62,026 nucleotides of DNA from Lachnospiraceae bacterium. GTDB lineage: Bacteria > Bacillota > Clostridia > Lachnospirales > Lachnospiraceae. Position 1 is the stretch's first letter, and the number at the start of each line of letters is the position of its first letter. Location: NCBI GenBank assembly GCA_016285265.1, contig JAEEQL010000002.1, positions 1 through 62,026 of the forward strand. The letters are read 5' to 3'. Below the pieces are notes generated by a model. That model was given only the letters and a program-made list of their open reading frames with translations. It was not told the DNA's origin and made no database searches. The position numbers and the translations under genes are program-made. Of this stretch, positions 61,336 to 62,026 are shown piece by piece.

Positions 61336-62026
61336 AACCTTTCTGTACACTTTATGGCAGGGCATCCGCAACATGTTCAAGAACGGATGGTACTCCCTCG
61401 CATCGGTAGCAACCATCGGAGCATGTCTTTTCCTTCTCGGATTGTTCTACTCGATAGTATCCAACGCACAGCACATCCTCTATACGGTTGAAGAGGGTGT
61501 TACCGTTACGGTATTTTTCAATGAAGATGTTTCCGATGCGGCTGTGGATGCATTCGGCCAGGAGCTTCTTCAGCGTCCCGAGGTAAGGGATGTTGTCTTC
61601 CACAGTGACGAGGAGATCTGGGCTACTTTTGGTCCCAGCTACTTCGGCGAGGATTATCAGGAAGGCTTCCCCGAGAATCCCATGAAGGGCGAGCACAATT
61701 ATGAGATCTATCTTACCAGCGTAAGCTTGCAGGGCCAGCTTGTTACATGGCTCCAGTCCAAACCCGAGGTAAGACTCGTAAGATATTCAGAGGTTACCGC
61801 ATCCACACTTTCCGGATTTAACGGAATGATCGTTTATGTATCCGCAGCGATCATCCTGATCCTGCTTGCGGTAAGTATATTCCTTATAAGCAATACGGTA
61901 CGTGTGGGTATTTCCGTAAGATCTGAGGAGATCGGTATCATGAAGTACATCGGTGCCACGGACTTCTTCGTAAGAGCACCCTTCGTACTCGAGGGTATGA
62001 TGATCGGACTCATCGGTGCACTTATT
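61325..62026 (+). CDS. ftsX: cell-division protein FtsX, 5' part
   Basis: The frame is open to the window end (234 codons), which explains its absence from the ORF track. An N-terminal cytoplasmic helix (MKIRTFLYTLWQGIRNMFKNGW) precedes membrane segment 1 (about 25-45). An extracellular domain of about 120 residues follows (TVTVFFNEDVSDAAVDAF ... LVRYSEVTAS). Segment 2 at about 175-192 and the cytoplasmic EEIGIMKYIGATDFFVRAPFVLEG motif of FtsX permeases come next. It couples FtsE ATP hydrolysis to extracellular wall hydrolases. Confidence 0.95.
   Translation, partial: MKIRTFLYTLWQGIRNMFKNGWYSLASVATIGACLFLLGLFYSIVSNAQHILYTVEEGVTVTVFFNEDVSDAAVDAFGQELLQRPEVRDVVFHSDEEIWATFGPSYFGEDYQEGFPENPMKGEHNYEIYLTSVSLQGQLVTWLQSKPEVRLVRYSEVTASTLSGFNGMIVYVSAAIILILLAVSIFLISNTVRVGISVRSEEIGIMKYIGATDFFVRAPFVLEGMMIGLIGALI

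Overview
The window looks like chromosomal DNA of an anaerobic Clostridia member, most likely Lachnospiraceae (Butyrivibrio-like). This is inferred from gene content: type III glutamine synthetase, the hprK/murB/rapZ/whiA/HPr block, the ireB-ruvX-DUF1292 block, an archaeal/eukaryotic-type prolyl-tRNA synthetase, and cytoplasmic GH95, GH3 and GH10 enzymes for plant polysaccharides. No IS element, prophage, rRNA operon or CRISPR array was seen. Coding density is high, many starts overlap the preceding stop, and Lys and Gln codons strongly favour AAG and CAG.

Layout. 1-3 kb: the 3' end of a GH95 fucosidase-type enzyme, an XRE regulator, a BrnTA toxin-antitoxin pair, a membrane-anchored hydrolase and a 59-residue membrane protein missed by the ORF track. 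3-7.2 kb: tRNA-Pro, then a GH3 glucosidase followed by a sugar-binding-domain/GGDEF protein. 7.2-18 kb: tRNA-Lys, tatD, mecA, a zinc-ribbon/TPM membrane pair, gph, proS, an exonuclease, uvrC and DUF1846. 18-28 kb: ftsH, a DD-carboxypeptidase homologue with its catalytic residues replaced, trmB, trxA, hprK, glcK, murB, rapZ, whiA and a Crh-like HPr. 28-35.7 kb: a lipid kinase, an acetyltransferase, cyclophilin, an esterase, tadA, cysE, prmA and rsmE. 35.7-38.3 kb: an ABC transporter co-transcribed with a LytTR regulator and a DUF3021 protein, preceded by paired operator-like repeats. 38.3-45.2 kb: pilT, a cysteine desulfurase, a GH10 xylanase, mtaB, a second HPr-like protein without the active histidine, and thiI. 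45.2-52.5 kb: ireB, ruvX, DUF1292, RNase J, ylbF, an MltG-like protein, trmR, a U32 protein and an LCP protein. 52.5-62 kb: glutamine synthetase III, a DUF815 ATPase, tRNA-Gln, a CPBP protease with Gln-rich repeats, an acyl-ACP thioesterase, cvfB, a YjfB-like protein, a PucR/CdaR regulator, ftsE and the 5' part of ftsX.

How parts may work together. HprK and two HPr-like proteins that keep the regulatory serine but lack His15 suggest HPr-Ser-P style carbon control detached from sugar phosphotransfer. GH95, GH3 and GH10, none with a visible signal peptide, and the ROK glucokinase suggest oligosaccharides are imported and degraded inside the cell, with the LacI-like/GGDEF protein possibly linking sugar sensing to c-di-GMP. 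The least ordinary observations are the two His-less HPr proteins, the inactivated carboxypeptidase homologue, uvrC without a usable ATG/GTG/TTG start, the LytTR operator repeats, a perfect 22-bp palindrome in front of the RNase J start, and a 13-bp inverted repeat between thiI and ireB. No clearly new multi-gene system was identified.
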